Part shown: in pieces, positions 44,750 to 53,102 of the stretch
Position numbering within the stretch: the stretch's first letter is position 1
Layout of the letters: each line of letters starts with the position of its first letter
Source of the DNA: DATFTE01 sp963840665
GTDB lineage: Bacteria > Acidobacteriota > Terriglobia > Terriglobales > Acidobacteriaceae
Reading direction: 5' to 3'
Assembly: GCA_963840665.1 (NCBI GenBank)
Contig: CAWIZO010000008.1
Coordinates: forward strand, 310,001 to 374,000
DNA: 64,000 nucleotides
Made by a program: the position numbers and the translations under genes
The notes under the pieces: model-generated
The model's input: only the letters and a program-made list of their open reading frames with translations
What the model was told of the DNA's origin: nothing
The model's database searches: none

Positions 44750-44802
44750 GCAGTTGGTCCTTAAATTATAAAATTACCCGATTACAGAATTACCAAATCT
44801 TC

Positions 44803-45306
44803 TTACGCTGAGGTTTCTTGTGGCGTTTTGCTGAAGAGGATTTCGAAGACCAGCAGTCCTGCGCCGATCACAATGGCGCTATCGGCCACATTGAACGCCG
44901 GCCATTGATATTGGCCCACGTAGAACAAAAGAAAATCGACGACCTTCCCACTGACCAGGCGATCCCAAAGATTCCCCAGCGCGCCTCCCAGGATCAGGGA
45001 CAGGCCTACCCCGGTGGTCGACATCGTGTGGCTATTGCGCCAAAGCAGCGTCGAAACGATCACCAGTGCGACTACCGAGAACAGCACCAGCATCCCGATC
45101 TTCCATTGCGAAGGAGAATCGGCGAATAAGCCGAACGCCGCGCCCCGGTTCTCGACGTGCGTGATGCGAAAGAAATTGGGGATCACCTGGATACTGGCGT
45201 GCAGGGCAAGATGATTCGCAATCACCCACTTCGTCGCCCGGTCGAGCAACAGGACGAAGAGGGCGATCAAAAAATGAAACTTACGCATACCGTGAAAATC
45301 AATCAT
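44803..45306 (-). CDS. lspA: lipoprotein signal peptidase II
   Basis: 167 residues with four transmembrane helices. It removes signal peptides from prolipoproteins. Conserved boxes are FRITHVENRGAAFGLFADSP, GALGNLWDRLVSGKVVDFLL (first catalytic Asp in VVDF) and PAFNVADSAIVIGAGLLVFE (second catalytic Asp). ATG 45306 is used; ATG 45288 (MRKFHFLIALF) is possible. It lies 47 bp after ileS on the same strand, a common ileS-lspA operon. Confidence 0.95.
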   Translation of the reverse strand: MIDFHGMRKFHFLIALFVLLLDRATKWVIANHLALHASIQVIPNFFRITHVENRGAAFGLFADSPSQWKIGMLVLFSVVALVIVSTLLWRNSHTMSTTGVGLSLILGGALGNLWDRLVSGKVVDFLLFYVGQYQWPAFNVADSAIVIGAGLLVFEILFSKTPQETSA

Positions 45307-45353
45307 TCCAGATAGTGGTTAGATTCGGATGCCGGTGCACAGGGTGCTCCCGA

Positions 45354-48218
45354 TTAACGAACGCCGCTCTCCTCAAGTTCTTTCAAAACCGCGCTGCAAC
45401 GCTCACACACCGTTGGATAGTTCGTGTCTTCTCCAACGTGGGTCGAGTAGTTATAGCAACGCTCGCACTTCAGACCTGGCGCCTTGCTGACCTCGACATT
45501 GATGCCGCTGCTTCCGTTTCCCGATGCGCCCTTTTCGAGGATCACCGAAGAGACGATGAAGACGTAACGAAGCTGATCCGCATAGCGGGCGAGGACGGAG
45601 TATGATGGCTCTCCCGCAGTCACTTTGACCTGCGCTTCCAGACCGGCGCCAATCAGTTTCTGGTTGCGCGCTTCTTCCAGGGCTTTCAAAACCTCGTCGC
45701 GGATGGCGCGCAAAGCCGTCCAGTCTTCAAGTTGCTTGGGATCATCTGCGACAGCCTCACCACCGAGAATCTCCGATGCTGCGGGAAACTTCGACAGATG
45801 GACGCTTTCCGACCGCGCTACGACCTGCGGAAGATAGGGCCAGAACTCTTCGCAGGTGAAAGTCATGATTGGCGCTAGCAGGCGAGCGAGAGCCTCTCCG
45901 ATCTGCCAGATCGCGGTCTGAGCCGAGCGGCGCGCCAGCGACTTCGGCGCCGAGGTGTAAAGCCGGTCTTTGAGCACGTCGAAATAAAACGCGCTTAACT
46001 CCACCACGCAGAAATGATTCACGCGATGGTAGATCTTGTGGAAGCCAAGTTCGTCATACCAGCGAATGACGTCGGCCGCCATCGCCGCGGTCTGGCGCAG
46101 CATGTATTGATCGATCCCGTGCATTTCCGCGAAAGGTACGGCATCGCGCGCCGGGTCGAAGTCGTAGAGGTTTCCAAGAATGTAGCGAAACGTGTTTCGG
46201 ATCTTTCTGTAATTCTCGGCGACGCGTTGCATCAGATGTTCCGAGCAGGCGACGTCTTCGCGGAAATCTACTGAGGCGACCCACAGGCGAACGATCTCTC
46301 CACCCATGCGCTTGGCGATGTCCACGGGGTCGACCGTGTTTCCGAGCGATTTCGACATGGCGCGACCCTGTTCGTCGAGGGTCCAACCGTTCGTTGACAC
46401 CATCGCATAGGGAGCCGTTCCTCGCGCTCCCATGGCGCAGAGAAGGGAAGAATGGAACCATCCGCGATACTGGTCCCCGCCTTCGAGATAGAGATCCGAC
46501 GGCCAAGGGTAACCTTCCTCCGCTTGCACAGCGAGGTAGCTCGATCCTGACTCGAACCAGACATCGATGATGTCGGTTTCCTTCTTGAAGCTAGATCCTC
46601 CGCAACCCGGACACTCGGTCCCCGGAGGCAGAATCGTGTCAGCCTCAGGTGTGTACCACGCATCGGCACCGAGTCTGCCGAAGAGTTCCACAACCTTCTT
46701 GCTGACCGCAGGATCGTTCAGCGGCGTGCCGCATCCCTCGCACAGAAACACGGCGATCGGCACGCCCCACACGCGCTGGCGAGAAATGCACCAGTCGGGC
46801 CGCGTCGCGATCATGTTCGAGATGCGCTCTTCGCCCCAGGCAGGATCCCACTTCACTTTCTTGATTTCGTCGAGCGTACGGCTGCGCAGCGTGCCGCTAC
46901 CTTCCATCGGCGTTTCCATCGAGATGAACCACTGCTCGGTCGCCCGGAAAATGATCGGGTTGTGACAGCGCCAGCAGTGTGGATAGGAATGCTCAACTTT
47001 TTCCTGGTGCATCAGTACGCCGCGGGTCTTCAGCAACTCGATGATCGGCGCATTGGCCTCGAACACTTTCAGTCCATCGTATTCCGGCAAGCCGTTGTGA
47101 AGGCGTCCCGCCGCATCCACATTGCAGGTGAGCTCGATCTTGTACTTCACACCGGTGTTGAAGTCGTCGGCTCCGTGTGCAGGAGCGGTGTGCACTACCC
47201 CAGTGCCCTGATCCATGGTGACGTAGTCGGCCAGCACACCGAGAATCATTCGATCAAGGAAGGGATGCGCGAACTGGGCATATTCGAGCTTCTGGCCGGG
47301 GAAATGCGCGATCGTCTGCGGCGCCGTGAGTCCAACCTTGTCCGCGAAAACTTTCGCCAATTTCTCGGCAACGATGTACACCTCACCCTCAGATTCGATC
47401 GCCACGTACTCTTCCTTGGGATGAAAAGCCACCGCCATCGAAGCTGGCAGCGTCCACGGGGTAGTGGTCCAGATCACTGTGAATACTTTTTTTCCTGCCA
47501 AGGCCGGATCGAGCTTAGAGGGGTTATCCTTCAAGGCATACTTCACCCAGATGGTGGGACTGGTGTGGTTCTCGTATTCGACTTCGGCTTCGGCCAAGGC
47601 GGTCCGGTCATGGATGCACCAGTACACCGAGCGCAGCCCCTTATAGACAAAATTCTTCTCAAAAAACGCATAAAAAGTCTTCAGGACCACCGCCTCGTAC
47701 GGAGGCTCCATGGTCGAATATGGCTTATCCCAGCGTCCGAAAACGCCAATGCGTTTGAACTGCTCGCGCTGCAGGTCGAGGTACTTCTGCGCGTATTTGC
47801 GGCATTCCATGCGCACGTCGAGCGGCTTCATCTGCAGCTTCTTGCCGCCCAGTTGCTGGTCAACCTTGATCTCGATAGGCAGGCCGTGGCAATCCCATCC
47901 TGGGACATAGGGGGCGTCCATTCCCGACATGGTCTTGGACTTGACGATAAAGTCCTTCAAACTCTTGTTCAGGGCGTGCCCGAGGTGTAACGGTCCGTTG
48001 GCGTAGGGGGGGCCATCGTGAAGCAGGTAGACAGGAGCCCCCGCTCGTGACTGCCGAATCCGCTCATAAATCCGCATATCTTCCCAACGGGCCAATACCT
48101 TCGGTTCGTTCTGCGGCAGGTTGGCCTTCATGGGGAAGTCAGTCTTGGGCAGATTGATGGTAGATTTCAGCTCGAGCGGCACGCGGGTAGATTCTCCCAA
48201 ATAGTTGATTTCTTTCAT
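45354..48218 (-). CDS. ileS: isoleucyl-tRNA synthetase
   Basis: 954 residues, class I synthetase. Seen are the HIGH-type motif DGPPYANGPLHLGHALNKSL, the CP1 editing domain (WTTTPWTLPASMAVAFHPKE and GTGVVHTAPAHGADDFNTGV), the KMSKS loop EQGRAMSKSLGNTVDPVDIA, the anticodon-binding helices and a C-terminal zinc ribbon KCERCYNYSTHVGEDTNYPT with CERCSAVL. The intact zinc ribbon marks the bacterial type sensitive to mupirocin (family knowledge). Length is normal and the frame unbroken over 2.8 kb. It heads the ileS-lspA operon; no T-box leader was found upstream. Confidence 0.97.
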   Translation of the reverse strand: MKEINYLGESTRVPLELKSTINLPKTDFPMKANLPQNEPKVLARWEDMRIYERIRQSRAGAPVYLLHDGPPYANGPLHLGHALNKSLKDFIVKSKTMSGMDAPYVPGWDCHGLPIEIKVDQQLGGKKLQMKPLDVRMECRKYAQKYLDLQREQFKRIGVFGRWDKPYSTMEPPYEAVVLKTFYAFFEKNFVYKGLRSVYWCIHDRTALAEAEVEYENHTSPTIWVKYALKDNPSKLDPALAGKKVFTVIWTTTPWTLPASMAVAFHPKEEYVAIESEGEVYIVAEKLAKVFADKVGLTAPQTIAHFPGQKLEYAQFAHPFLDRMILGVLADYVTMDQGTGVVHTAPAHGADDFNTGVKYKIELTCNVDAAGRLHNGLPEYDGLKVFEANAPIIELLKTRGVLMHQEKVEHSYPHCWRCHNPIIFRATEQWFISMETPMEGSGTLRSRTLDEIKKVKWDPAWGEERISNMIATRPDWCISRQRVWGVPIAVFLCEGCGTPLNDPAVSKKVVELFGRLGADAWYTPEADTILPPGTECPGCGGSSFKKETDIIDVWFESGSSYLAVQAEEGYPWPSDLYLEGGDQYRGWFHSSLLCAMGARGTAPYAMVSTNGWTLDEQGRAMSKSLGNTVDPVDIAKRMGGEIVRLWVASVDFREDVACSEHLMQRVAENYRKIRNTFRYILGNLYDFDPARDAVPFAEMHGIDQYMLRQTAAMAADVIRWYDELGFHKIYHRVNHFCVVELSAFYFDVLKDRLYTSAPKSLARRSAQTAIWQIGEALARLLAPIMTFTCEEFWPYLPQVVARSESVHLSKFPAASEILGGEAVADDPKQLEDWTALRAIRDEVLKALEEARNQKLIGAGLEAQVKVTAGEPSYSVLARYADQLRYVFIVSSVILEKGASGNGSSGINVEVSKAPGLKCERCYNYSTHVGEDTNYPTVCERCSAVLKELEESGVR

Positions 48219-48443
48219 TATAGGGAGGGCGCGGAGGAACGTCCATTGACTACGGAGCGATCCACGGGTTGCGGGGGAGGAACGTCGAAAAGCACTGTCA
48301 GAACTTCGCGGAAAGCGTGTACAATTTTCCTCAGACGCATTTGCTGGGTGGCCGCATCTAATGTGAAGAGTCTATTGGCCGAATCGCTCCTTGTGCGCAA
48401 AAGATCGGGGTGATCGAGGAGCCAGTCGATGAAATGTGCGTCT

Positions 48444-48460
48444 TGGCACAACGTTTGCTT
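48444..48460 (+). promoter_or_regulatory. sigma-54 (-24/-12) type promoter
   Basis: TTGGCAC-AACGT-TTGCT has the -24 GG and -12 GC elements at the exact consensus spacing. Transcription would begin near 48471, about 55 bp before the TonB-family ATG at 48526. The rest of the 307-bp spacer 48219-48525 shows no other clear feature. Confidence 0.65.
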
Positions 48461-48525
48461 ATCAGTCGAGGGACACGAAGCGTTTCAGGTGGGACCGCCT
48501 GAAGAAATGAACTAGTCGGGTCAAT

Positions 48526-49536
48526 ATGGCAACTGGCGACATCAATCCCCGCATGAATTCTGGGGCTCAAGGTGAGCCTGAACTTGATCTGCTGCTGTCG
48601 AAGAGCACTTTCGAGGAACCCCTCTGGAAATCGCTCTTTCAGAACATCGACGATTTTCTTTTCCCCAAAAAGCAAGCGCCTCTCGTACTGACCTCGAAGC
48701 CCATCCCGGTTAAAGATATTTGGGGCTTCTACGATTACAAGAAGAATGGCGTACTGGGTTCGACCATCGTCCATATGGTGGCTTTGGCTCTTATTATCGG
48801 CGGGACGATTCTTGCCGGACGGGTCGTGAAGCAAGTCATCAAGCCGCAGGAATCAGTCACTCTAGTTGCGCCCGATGACATTCCCGCGTTGCCGCCTTCA
48901 AAGACTGTAGCCGGCGGTGGCGGAGGCGGCGGTGATCGCGACAAACTGGAAGCGCCGAAGGGAAAGCTGCCGAAGTTTTCCATGCAGCAGATCACACCTC
49001 CTGCAGTTGTGGTGCGTAATCCGAATCCCAAGTTGGCGGTTGAACCTACCGTAGTGGTGCCGCCAGACATTAAGTTGGCACAGGCGAACATTCCGACCCT
49101 CGGCGACCCAATGTCGCACCTTCCGTCCGGCCCACCTTCGAACGGCACTGGCTCCGGCGGTGGTATCGGATCTGGCAATGGTGGCGGAGTCGGTTCCGGT
49201 GAAGGCCCCGGTGTAGGTCCGGGACATGGTGGCGGTATCGGTGGCGGCGCTTTCCGCGTGGGCGGCGGCGTTTCGGCGCCGCGGGCAGTGTACGCGCCCG
49301 ATCCCGAGTATTCCGAAGAAGCCCGCAAGGCGAAGTTCCAAGGCGTCTGCGTGTTGTGGCTGGTCGTCGGTCCCGATGGCAGGCCGCGTGACATTCGCGT
49401 AGCTCGCACTCTCGGATTAGGTCTGGACGAGAAAGCCATTGAAGCGGTGAAGAACTGGAAGTTTGAACCGGCGCTGAAAGACGGAAAGCCGGTAGCAGTG
49501 CAGATCAATGTGGAAGTGAGCTTCCGCCTGTACTGA
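48526..49536 (+). CDS. TonB-family energy transducer protein
   Basis: 336 residues. A cytosolic N-terminal segment of about 75 residues (ELDLLLSKSTFEEPLWKSLF, then VKDIWGFYDYKKNGVLGSTI) precedes one transmembrane helix (HMVALALIIGGTILAGRVVK). A Pro/Gly-rich periplasmic stretch follows, with glycine repeats at about 200-245 (GTGSGGGIGSGNGGGVGSGE). The TonB C-terminal domain is PDPEYSEEARKAKFQGVCVL plus LDEKAIEAVKNWKFEPALKD. The long N-terminus before the helix is unusual for TonB but common in Acidobacteria. A sigma-54-type promoter lies upstream and a bidirectional terminator follows. Confidence 0.9.
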   Translation: MATGDINPRMNSGAQGEPELDLLLSKSTFEEPLWKSLFQNIDDFLFPKKQAPLVLTSKPIPVKDIWGFYDYKKNGVLGSTIVHMVALALIIGGTILAGRVVKQVIKPQESVTLVAPDDIPALPPSKTVAGGGGGGGDRDKLEAPKGKLPKFSMQQITPPAVVVRNPNPKLAVEPTVVVPPDIKLAQANIPTLGDPMSHLPSGPPSNGTGSGGGIGSGNGGGVGSGEGPGVGPGHGGGIGGGAFRVGGGVSAPRAVYAPDPEYSEEARKAKFQGVCVLWLVVGPDGRPRDIRVARTLGLGLDEKAIEAVKNWKFEPALKDGKPVAVQINVEVSFRLY

Positions 49537-49554
49537 TTTTTCTCGAATTGCTGA

Positions 49555-49586
49555 TAAAAAGGCCGCGACTCTCGCGGCCTTTTTTA
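49555..49586. terminator. bidirectional rho-independent terminator
   Basis: AAAAA precedes an 8-bp perfect stem (GGCCGCGA 49561-49568 / TCGCGGCC 49572-49579) with a CTC loop, followed by TTTTTT. It can end both the TonB-family gene (plus) and murI (minus). Confidence 0.92.
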
Positions 49587-50402
49587 TTCCTTAAGATCGA
49601 CGTGCTGCACATCATCGATGGCGTGGCCCAGGAATCGGCTACCCAGCCGGCGAAATTTCTCTACCGAATCCGTAGCGAAGAATTTCAGTCGCGGCGTGTG
49701 CCGGTGCTCCTCCCCGGGAGCAGTTTGCAGTGGTTCGACGGCGAGGCGGGTACGAACCACGCGCGCGGTGGATTCGGCTGAGTCGACGATCTTGACGTGT
49801 GCCGGTGCGGTCCGGCGCAAGACCTGTTTGATCAGGGGATAATGCGTGCAACCCAGCACCAAAACATCGGCGGAAGAGAATCCGTCTGCGAAGGCTTCCT
49901 GCAGATAAATACGGGAAACCTGCTCTGTTACCGGATGATCGGTCCAACCTTCTTCGACGAGCGGAACCAGCAGCGGGCAGGCTTTCTCGTGGGTCTCGAC
50001 TCCGCGGGCTTCGAGGGCCTTCCGGTAAGCATGGCTGCTCACGGTGGCTTCGGTGCCAATCACGACGACCTTCTTCTCTTGAGTCGAAGCTGCGGCGCGT
50101 TCCGCCCCGGGCTCAACCACTCCTTCCACTGGGACGTTGCTCGCCTCACGAATCTGCGGCAGGGCGAGGGCAGTGGCGGTGTTGCAGGCGATAACCAGCA
50201 TCTCGGCTCCATGTTGCTGCAGATACTGAGTCGCCCCCAGCGCGTAGCGGGCAACGGTTTCAGCGGACTTCGAGCCGTAGGGCAGCCGGGCGGTGTCCCC
50301 GAAATAGAGATAGTCAGCGTTCGGGATGAGCGCGACGAGTTCCTTGAGGACGGTCAGGCCGCCAAAGCCGGAATCGAAGACGCCGATGGTAGGTCGTTTC
50401 AT
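49584..50402 (-). CDS. murI: glutamate racemase
   Basis: 272 residues, cofactor-independent racemase supplying D-glutamate for peptidoglycan. The N-terminal motif is TIGVFDSGFGGLTVLKELVA (catalytic-site Asp and Ser), with FGDTARLPYGSKSAETVARY. The two catalytic cysteines lie in MLVIACNTATALALPQIREA and VLVLGCTHYPLIKQVLRR. Length is slightly above average because of a C-terminal extension (RLGSRFLGHAIDDVQHVDLK) that seems specific to this lineage. The frame is clean and the gene is divergent from the small antitoxin. Confidence 0.95.
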   Translation of the reverse strand: MKRPTIGVFDSGFGGLTVLKELVALIPNADYLYFGDTARLPYGSKSAETVARYALGATQYLQQHGAEMLVIACNTATALALPQIREASNVPVEGVVEPGAERAAASTQEKKVVVIGTEATVSSHAYRKALEARGVETHEKACPLLVPLVEEGWTDHPVTEQVSRIYLQEAFADGFSSADVLVLGCTHYPLIKQVLRRTAPAHVKIVDSAESTARVVRTRLAVEPLQTAPGEEHRHTPRLKFFATDSVEKFRRLGSRFLGHAIDDVQHVDLKE

Positions 50403-50473
50403 AAGGATGCAGGAACTTCAATTAGCATGACACGGTTGAAGACTGCCGGAAAATAGTGAACACTATACCCTGT

Positions 50474-50692
50474 ATGAAGAAAGTGACTTTTGCCGCAGAT
50501 GAAAAGCTGATCGAGCAGGCGCGCCAAGTTGCGCGGTCCCGGCACAAGACCCTGAGTGCGGCATTTCGCGAGTGGCTCGAGCAGTACACATCCTGCGCTG
50601 GCGACGCACAAGAGTTTGAAAAACTCATGCACCGTCTTCAGCATGTGCGACCCGGCCAGAGCTTTAGTCGAGAGGAAATGAATCAGCGCTAG
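50474..50692 (+). CDS. orphan VapB-like antitoxin
   Basis: 72 residues from ATG 50474 (MKKVTFAADEKLIEQARQVA). The N-terminal beta strand and helices (RSRHKTLSAAFREWLEQYTS) fit a ribbon-helix-helix DNA-binding domain. The C-terminal tail RPGQSFSREEMNQR is the toxin-binding type seen in acidobacterial VapB proteins. Such genes are normally followed within a few bases by a PIN-domain toxin. Here the next 10 bp reach the convergent ABC ATPase gene, so no toxin partner is present. Confidence 0.72.
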   Translation: MKKVTFAADEKLIEQARQVARSRHKTLSAAFREWLEQYTSCAGDAQEFEKLMHRLQHVRPGQSFSREEMNQR

Positions 50693-50698
50693 TCCTGT

Positions 50699-51925
50699 CT
50701 AGGTTCTCGGAGCCGCCACGGAATCGCGCGACTCGTTCTTGGATCCCACCCCTTTGCCGCAACACGGACCGGGCGGAATCGCGGCCCCATGTGGGCAAGT
50801 CTTCGGATGTCCCAGGAACGTGCAGATCTTGTCGGTGGCTTCGTACGAGAGGATGTGCTCGAACTTGCACGCCTGCTGTTCGATCTCTGATTCGCTGTCG
50901 AGGGCGAGACTATCGGTGAACAGGCGTTCTGCCAGGCGGTGCCGGCGAATGATGTCGGCCGCGCGTTGGCGTCCACGATCGGTCAATTCCACAATCATGC
51001 TGCCGTCGCCCACCGAAACGCCCGCGGGCTTCAGCGCGTCATGACAGGGATTCACGAAGGGTTTGTGTGCGTGAGTTTCAGGCGGATGCTCTGCGGTCGT
51101 GACCAGTCCTAGCTCGGCCATCTTTTCGACGGCAATGCTCACCGGGAGCGCTCCGTGTACCTCCATCAAAGCGATCTCGGCGGGTTGCCCGTGCTCGGCC
51201 AGCGCCCATAATTCTTCGAGGACTTCGTCAAACTGCTCCTCGTCCGCCATGGCAAAGACTTCCTGGGCTGCGATCTTGCCATGGTGCAGTTCGATTCGCC
51301 GGTCGGCGAGACGCGCTACGACCGGGTCATGCGTGACCATCACGATGGTGCGTCCTTGCTGGTGAAGCGTGCGCAGCAGGCGGAGGACGATCTCTTCATT
51401 CACGGCATCGAGATTACCGGTGGGTTCATCCGCCAGAACGATCTTGGGATCGTTGATCAGGGCTCGCGCGATGCAGACGCGCTGTTGTTCGCCTCCGGAG
51501 AGTTGTGAGGGAAGATGGTGGGCTCGCGCTTTCAATCCCACTCGTTCGAGCGCTTCGAGCGCTTCCTGCTCGTCGGTCATGCTGTGAAAATATTGGGCCA
51601 GCATCACGTTCTCGACGGCAGTGAGGTAGGGGATGAGGTGGAACTGCTGGAAGACGAATCCGATCTTTTCGGCGCGTACGCGATTGAGATCGGCCGCGGA
51701 AATGTTTGCGACATTCTGATTGTCGAGCCAGATCTCGCCCGAGCTGGGACGATCGAGGCATCCGATGAGATTCACCAGCGTTGACTTGCCGGAGCCCGAA
51801 GGACCCATGACCGCCACCCACTCACCGGGATCAACCGTGAGCGTGAAACTGTCGAGTGCGCGAATCGCGCCGCCGCTTTCGGCTTGCGCTGGATAGAGAC
51901 GGCTGACGTTCTTCAGCTTGATCAT
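50699..51925 (-). CDS. ABC transporter ATPase fused to DtxR-like metal-dependent regulator
   Basis: 408 residues in one clean frame. Residues 1-225 are a LolD/MacB-type ATPase: Walker A VMGPSGSGKSTLVNLIGCLD, Q-loop IGFVFQQFHLIPYL, signature PSQLSGGEQQRVCIARALIN, Walker B KIVLADEPTGNLD, H-loop MVTHDPVVARLADR. From 226 a DtxR/MntR-type module follows: winged helix (EEQFDEVLEELWALAEHG), LTDRGRQRAADIIRRHRLAE (ancillary His and Glu), QQACKFEHILSYEATDKI (primary Cys-x2-Glu-His) and GHPKTCPHGAAIPPGPCC. An in-frame ATG at 51250 with AGGAAG eight bases upstream could also start the regulator alone. It is the last gene of an FTR1 iron operon, so iron sensing is the natural inference. Confidence 0.88.
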   Translation of the reverse strand: MIKLKNVSRLYPAQAESGGAIRALDSFTLTVDPGEWVAVMGPSGSGKSTLVNLIGCLDRPSSGEIWLDNQNVANISAADLNRVRAEKIGFVFQQFHLIPYLTAVENVMLAQYFHSMTDEQEALEALERVGLKARAHHLPSQLSGGEQQRVCIARALINDPKIVLADEPTGNLDAVNEEIVLRLLRTLHQQGRTIVMVTHDPVVARLADRRIELHHGKIAAQEVFAMADEEQFDEVLEELWALAEHGQPAEIALMEVHGALPVSIAVEKMAELGLVTTAEHPPETHAHKPFVNPCHDALKPAGVSVGDGSMIVELTDRGRQRAADIIRRHRLAERLFTDSLALDSESEIEQQACKFEHILSYEATDKICTFLGHPKTCPHGAAIPPGPCCGKGVGSKNESRDSVAAPRT

Positions 51926-51944
51926 TGCAATTCCCCGGACTCTC

Positions 51945-53102
51945 TCATTCCCCCCTCAGAATCATAGCGGGTTCGACGCGCCGCAGAAGCGAAATCGGCA
52001 GGATAGAGGCGATAAGAGCAACGACCACACTGCCTAATACGATCACCGGCAAGATGCTGAAGCGCGGGACGACGGGGGCATCGAAGTTGACCCGGCCGAT
52101 CCAGGCCGCGACTCCCACACCAATCAAGAATCCCAGGATTGCGCCGACCACTCCCAAGGCCGCCGCTTCAGCGGCGAAGAAGCCATTGATGAGCCTGGAG
52201 GAAGCACCCAGCGCCTTCATGATGGCGAAATCGCGCCTTCGGTCGAAGACCCAGCCCATCAGGGTGGACAGCACACAGAGAGCTGATGTGAGGATGATGA
52301 GCGACGCTGCTGCCAGAAGAGTCGCGCGGGTCTTGCCCAGCACGCGGGCTTCGCCTTCCATGATTTGCCGGACGGGACGCACTTCTGTTGCTGGCAACGC
52401 CGAAGCCAGTTGCTTCATGGTCGCGTCCACTTCCTCAGGTGTGCCAGACGCTGCGATCTCGATGGTGGAGGGCTGCACGCCGGTCCATGTCTCGAAATCG
52501 GTTAGTGAGAGACAGACCCGGCTGTCTTCGGCGGCACCGGTGTGCAGCGTTCCTTTGGGAGTCAAGCGGATCGTGTGTCCCTGAAAGCTTAAATCAAACG
52601 GCTGGCCCTGAGGGCTGACCAGAGAAGCGGCGCGAGCTCCGATCAGCGCATCCCGAGGCGTCGAGGGCCATTCGCTCACCGCCCACCAGCTATCGAGCTT
52701 TCGGACCTGGACGAAGTCCGTCCCGGCAACCACGACGGATTGCCCATCATTGGTACGGGCGACGACATATGCAAAAGGAACAGCCAGGCCGCGGCCTGCC
52801 AGTGTCGATTGCACCGTCTGTAACGCATCTGCAGGGAGGGACTGTCCGTCTTTCGAGACGACGACCACGTTCGCTCCATAGTTACGAAACTCCTTGCGCA
52901 GCTTGGCCTGTACGTCGACGTATAGATTCAACATGGCCGTCGCGACAGCCGCCGCGACCACCATTGCCAATAGTGCCGATGCTGCGCGCCCACGCCGCAA
53001 GACTGCCGCCCGCGTTAACATCCGTAAGAACATGGAAGTGTGGGGAGCCTTTGCGCGCCGGCCAGCGACTTCCTGCGCGAGTTGAGAAGGATGCGAACTC
53101 AC
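51945..53102 (-). CDS. FtsX/MacB-type ABC permease
   Basis: 385 residues with four transmembrane helices: one N-terminal (ASALLAMVVAAAVATAMLNL), then a large periplasmic domain (about 60-255), and three C-terminal (LLAAASLIILTSALCVLSTL, FAAEAAALGVVGAILGFLIG, FSILPVIVLGSVVVALIASI). The motif DFAIMKALGASSRLINGFFA couples FtsX proteins to their ATPase. GTG 53102 overlaps the upstream permease stop by GTGA, and the ATPase starts 19 bp after its stop. With its partner it should form a heterodimeric mechanotransmission-type transporter acting on periplasmic iron proteins. Confidence 0.9.
   Translation of the reverse strand: MSSHPSQLAQEVAGRRAKAPHTSMFLRMLTRAAVLRRGRAASALLAMVVAAAVATAMLNLYVDVQAKLRKEFRNYGANVVVVSKDGQSLPADALQTVQSTLAGRGLAVPFAYVVARTNDGQSVVVAGTDFVQVRKLDSWWAVSEWPSTPRDALIGARAASLVSPQGQPFDLSFQGHTIRLTPKGTLHTGAAEDSRVCLSLTDFETWTGVQPSTIEIAASGTPEEVDATMKQLASALPATEVRPVRQIMEGEARVLGKTRATLLAAASLIILTSALCVLSTLMGWVFDRRRDFAIMKALGASSRLINGFFAAEAAALGVVGAILGFLIGVGVAAWIGRVNFDAPVVPRFSILPVIVLGSVVVALIASILPISLLRRVEPAMILRGE

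Noticed and set aside
46962..47990. 342-codon open frame antisense to ileS
   Set aside because: Long only because of GC-rich codon bias in ileS; no domain, and the complementary frame is a textbook synthetase.
48219..48440. T-box leader for ileS
   Set aside because: No T-box bulge sequence, specifier hairpin or antiterminator was visible upstream of ileS.
48218..48451. 77-codon frame just upstream of and overlapping ileS
   Set aside because: It overlaps the sigma-54-type promoter, has no clear ribosome site and no recognisable sequence; probably chance.
48358..48834. 158-codon minus-strand frame over the TonB gene start
   Set aside because: It overlaps the well-supported TonB-family gene and the promoter, with no protein features.
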